In this document: positions 5,050-7,325 of the stretch, in pieces
Layout of the letters: each line of letters opens with the position of its first letter
Numbering within the stretch: the first letter of the stretch is position 1
Translations under genes and position numbers: made by a program
Source of the DNA: Clostridiaceae bacterium
GTDB lineage: Bacteria > Bacillota > Clostridia > Oscillospirales > Acutalibacteraceae
Reading direction: 5' to 3'
Length of the DNA stretch: 7,325 nt
NCBI GenBank assembly: GCA_016292575.1
Contig: JAEDIH010000089.1
Span: 1 to 7,325, forward strand
The notes under the pieces: generated by a model
Told to the model about the DNA's origin: nothing
Database searches by the model: none
The model's input: the letters and a program-made list of their open reading frames with translations, nothing else

Positions 5050-6567
5050 TCAGCCGCCGACCGAGCCGTCCCAGGTGTCAACGTGAGTAGCCTTCTTTTC
5101 CTCCTCGTCAAACCAACGGGTAGTTACCGCCTTGGTCTCCGTGAAGAAGCGGAAAGCGTCCTTGCCGAGGCAGTGAAGATCGCCGAAGAAGGACTTCTTG
5201 TGACCGGTGAACGGGAAAACGCCGACCGGAACGGGAATGCCAACGTTGACGCCGACCATGCCGCCGTCGGTGCGCTTTGCAAATTCTCTTGCATAGTAGC
5301 CGTTCTGGGTGAAGATGACCGAGCCGTTTGCAAAAGGATTGCGGTTCATGAGAGCAAGACCCTCTTCAAAGTTCTTGACCCTCTTGATGCAAAGCACCGG
5401 ACCGAAGATTTCCTGTGTGCCGACGGTCATGTCCTCGGTAACGTGGTCAAGGATTGTCGGGCCGACAAAGTAGCCGCCCTCAAGACCGGGAACGGTAACA
5501 TTCCTGCCGTCAAGAACAAGCGTTGCGCCCTCCTCAATGCCCTTGTTGATCCAGCCGATAACACGCTCCTTGTGGGCGGCGGAAACAACGGGACCGAGGG
5601 TTGAGGTCTTGTCATATGCGGCGCCGAGCTTCAGCTCCGAAGCATACTGCTTGAGCAGAGCAACAAGCTTGTCTGCAATGCTTTCCTGCGCAACAACAAC
5701 AGGAAGAGCCATGCAGCGTTCGCCCGCACAGCCGAATGCGGAGTTGATGATGCCCCTTGCGCTGCGTTCGAGGGCTGCGTCCTCAAGAACAAGAGCGTGG
5801 TTCTTTGCCTCGCAAAGGCACTGAACTCTCTTGCCGGTTCCGGCGGCGGTTGCGTAAACGTGCTGACCGACTCCGGTTGTGCCGACAAAGGTGATACCCT
5901 TGATGTCCGGGTGAGTGAGGAGCATATCGGCTTCGTGGCGCGTGCAGGTGACAAGGTTGACAACGCCTTTTGGAAGTCCGGCTTCAACAAGCAGATCGCA
6001 AAGTCTCATTGCTGTCATCGGAGTCTGAGAGTTAAGCTTGAGAACGATGGTGTTACCGGCGGCAATACAGCAGGGAACCATCCAGCCCATCGGAATCATT
6101 CCGGGAAAGTTGAACGGAACAATGCCGGCAAAAACGCCCACGGGCTCATAATAAAGTGTGGTGTCATAGCCGCTTGAGGTATCTCTCATGCTGTCGCCCA
6201 TGGTGAGCGAGGGGGCGCTGAGGGCAAGCTCAACGGGCTCTTTAACCTTGAGGATATCGCCCTTGGCCTCGTTGTAGACCTTGCCGTGTTCAACAGCGCA
6301 GAGGGTTGCAAGCTCGTCCATATGCTCAACAAGAAGCTCACGGAACTTGTAAAGAACCTGTGTTCTTTTCATTACCGGAGTCTGCGACCAGGTTTTGAAT
6401 GCTTCCTTTGCGCTCTGAACGGCCTTTTCAACCTCATCAACGGTGCAGCAGGGTGTGCGTGCAATTACCTCGCCCGTGCTGGGATTGTGGATATCCATAT
6501 ACTTGTCGGTCTTTGACTCAAGCCATTCGCCACCGGCAAAGTACTTGAGAATTTTGATATCTGCCAT
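5050..6567 (-). CDS. mmsA: CoA-acylating methylmalonate-semialdehyde dehydrogenase
   Basis: This 505-residue ALDH-superfamily enzyme closely resembles IolA/MmsA. The family oxidises methylmalonate semialdehyde with NAD and CoA to propionyl-CoA and CO2, or malonate semialdehyde to acetyl-CoA; it works in valine, beta-alanine and inositol breakdown in the cytosol. Visible motifs are an N-terminal FAGGEW and NPSTGEVIA, PFNFPGMIPMGW (151-162), FVGTTGVG (227-234), EAKNHALVLEDA (253-264) with Asn at 256 where classical ALDHs keep the Glu general base, and FGCAGERCMA with catalytic Cys285 preceded by Arg284, as in this subgroup. The C-terminal GPVLCIKRV and FPFTGHKKSFFGDLH also fit. An oddity is LKLNSQTP at 176-183, where relatives have LKPSExTP in the cofactor site. 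AAAAGGAG lies upstream with slightly long spacing (12). It has its own strong promoter and terminator, with no other valine or inositol gene in view. Confidence 0.92.
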   Translation of the reverse strand: MADIKILKYFAGGEWLESKTDKYMDIHNPSTGEVIARTPCCTVDEVEKAVQSAKEAFKTWSQTPVMKRTQVLYKFRELLVEHMDELATLCAVEHGKVYNEAKGDILKVKEPVELALSAPSLTMGDSMRDTSSGYDTTLYYEPVGVFAGIVPFNFPGMIPMGWMVPCCIAAGNTIVLKLNSQTPMTAMRLCDLLVEAGLPKGVVNLVTCTRHEADMLLTHPDIKGITFVGTTGVGQHVYATAAGTGKRVQCLCEAKNHALVLEDAALERSARGIINSAFGCAGERCMALPVVVAQESIADKLVALLKQYASELKLGAAYDKTSTLGPVVSAAHKERVIGWINKGIEEGATLVLDGRNVTVPGLEGGYFVGPTILDHVTEDMTVGTQEIFGPVLCIKRVKNFEEGLALMNRNPFANGSVIFTQNGYYAREFAKRTDGGMVGVNVGIPVPVGVFPFTGHKKSFFGDLHCLGKDAFRFFTETKAVTTRWFDEEEKKATHVDTWDGSVGG

Positions 6568-6618
6568 TGTTCAAAACATCTCCTTTTAATAATCAGCGGT
6601 TGCTTTTTTACATTGTAT

Positions 6619-6647
6619 ATATTAAGCTAAAAAAAAGAAAAAATCAA
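6619..6647 (-). promoter_or_regulatory. strong sigma-A-type promoter of the dehydrogenase gene
   Basis: On the minus strand TTGATT (6642-6647) and TAATAT (6619-6624) are separated by exactly 17 bases, with an almost pure T spacer. AT-rich DNA upstream, including the small inverted repeat ATATT-CATA-AATAT (6651-6664), resembles an UP element. Transcription would start near 6612, giving a leader of about 45 bases. It lies in the 134-base gap after the HAD gene, so the dehydrogenase need not depend on it. Confidence 0.75.
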
Positions 6648-6701
6648 TACATATTCATAAATATTACGATCTTGAGACTTCACTTTTGCCGCCGCTGTTT
6701 T

Positions 6702-7325
6702 TCAAAGAATTTCGCGCGGGATTTCGCCGATATCACCGAGCACTTTGCACCCGGAGGAGAGCAGCCGCTTTTTTGAATTATGCCCTCTTGCAATGAAAAT
6801 GCACTCGCAGCCGATGGCCTGCGCCGTTTCAAGGTCATGCAGCGTGTCTCCGATGAAAACGGTGCGCTTCGGGTCTGTTTTGCTTTTTTCGAGCCATGCC
6901 CTTGCAACGTCGGTTTTGCCCTTTCCAAGCTCGTTTTCCGTGCCGAGTACTGCGTCAAAGTATTTTTCAATGCCGAAACGGGAAACCTGCAAAGCAAGCC
7001 GTTCGTGCCCCGTGGCGGAGATAACGGCCTGCTTAATGTTGTTTTCAGAGAGGGTTTTCAGCGTGCTTTCGGCGGTTTCAAAAAGCTTTGTTCCGGGAAG
7101 GCGTTTTTCATATTCAAAAACATACTCCTCTGCGGCTTTTTCAAAGCTTCTGTTTTCAAAGCTGAAGCCCAGCAGCTTATAAAAATTTATGATAGGAAAG
7201 CTGAAATGCTCAAGATAGAATTCCTTTGAGGGGAAGCTTGTTTTGCCGGTGTTTAAAAGCATTGTTTTCATAACCTCGTAGTTCATATCGAGGTCGTCAA
7301 GCAGCGTTCCGTTCCAGTCCCAGAG
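6702..7325 (-). CDS. HAD-superfamily phosphatase, 5' end outside the window
   Basis: The frame is open to the right edge, so the apparent first Met at 7286 is internal. The 13 codons beyond it read LWDWNGTLLDDLD, which is HAD motif I (DWNGT, with Asn where DxD enzymes have the second Asp, a known variant). A helical cap follows. Then come motif II in VISATGH (residues 88-94 from the internal Met), the lysine region GKGKTD (121-126) and motif IV FIGDTLHDLETA (144-155). About 207 residues are visible; only the first few are probably missing. The layout is like phosphoglycolate-phosphatase-type HADs: small cytosolic enzymes that hydrolyse phosphorylated metabolites through an aspartyl-phosphate. 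The substrate is not predictable. No clear terminator follows the stop. The downstream dehydrogenase has its own promoter, so a shared operon is unlikely. Confidence 0.88.
   Translation of the reverse strand, partial: LWDWNGTLLDDLDMNYEVMKTMLLNTGKTSFPSKEFYLEHFSFPIINFYKLLGFSFENRSFEKAAEEYVFEYEKRLPGTKLFETAESTLKTLSENNIKQAVISATGHERLALQVSRFGIEKYFDAVLGTENELGKGKTDVARAWLEKSKTDPKRTVFIGDTLHDLETAQAIGCECIFIARGHNSKKRLLSSGCKVLGDIGEIPREIL

Noticed and set aside
5083..5604. 173-codon open frame on the plus strand
   Set aside because: It lies wholly inside the dehydrogenase gene on the other strand, has no ribosome site or recognisable domain, and arises from the high-GC third positions of that gene.
6745..7229. 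two overlapping plus-strand frames of about 145-149 codons
   Set aside because: Both lie opposite the HAD gene, whose four motifs are intact, so they are shadows.
5050..7325. HAD phosphatase and dehydrogenase as one operon
   Set aside because: A 134-base gap with a near-consensus promoter separates them, and their functions show no link.

Overview
The window looks like a chromosomal piece of a low- to mid-GC Firmicute, most plausibly a gut-type Clostridia (Ruminococcaceae/Oscillospiraceae-like). The grounds are purine-rich GGAG ribosome sites, sigma-A-type promoters with extended -10 elements, short AT-rich intergenic gaps and the mix of gene families. The placement is an inference from style and not from a marker gene. 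No phage, transposon, tRNA or rRNA is visible.

Layout, left to right. At 1-50 lies a degenerate 7-base tandem repeat next to a GC-rich hairpin. A DMT/EamA transporter (125-1048, minus) follows, with a clear promoter. Divergent from it is an exported protein of the neutral/alkaline ceramidase-like superfamily (1342-3087, plus). Next comes a two-gene unit with its own near-consensus promoter: a free-standing NRPS condensation-domain-like acyltransferase (3256-4656) and a small acyl carrier protein (4683-4913), closed by a strong intrinsic terminator. Convergent to it is a CoA-acylating methylmalonate-semialdehyde dehydrogenase (5050-6567, minus) with its own strong promoter. A HAD-family phosphatase (6702-7325, minus) is cut by the right edge, with its catalytic motif I just inside the window.

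The most interesting part is the condensation-like enzyme plus ACP. It has no adenylation domain, thioesterase or other NRPS part in view, and it sits immediately downstream of an exported hydrolase whose family includes N-acyl-amide (ceramide) hydrolases. A reasonable but untested idea is a small ACP-dependent acylation pathway, for example for a lipid, amino acid or cell-surface acceptor, with the exported enzyme acting on the product or on related amides outside the cell. The promoter region of the cassette carries two unexplained regulatory-looking elements: an 11-base palindrome upstream, and three TCATG octamers in exact 8-base register over the -10 and start point. The dehydrogenase, transporter and HAD genes look like independent housekeeping or catabolic units.
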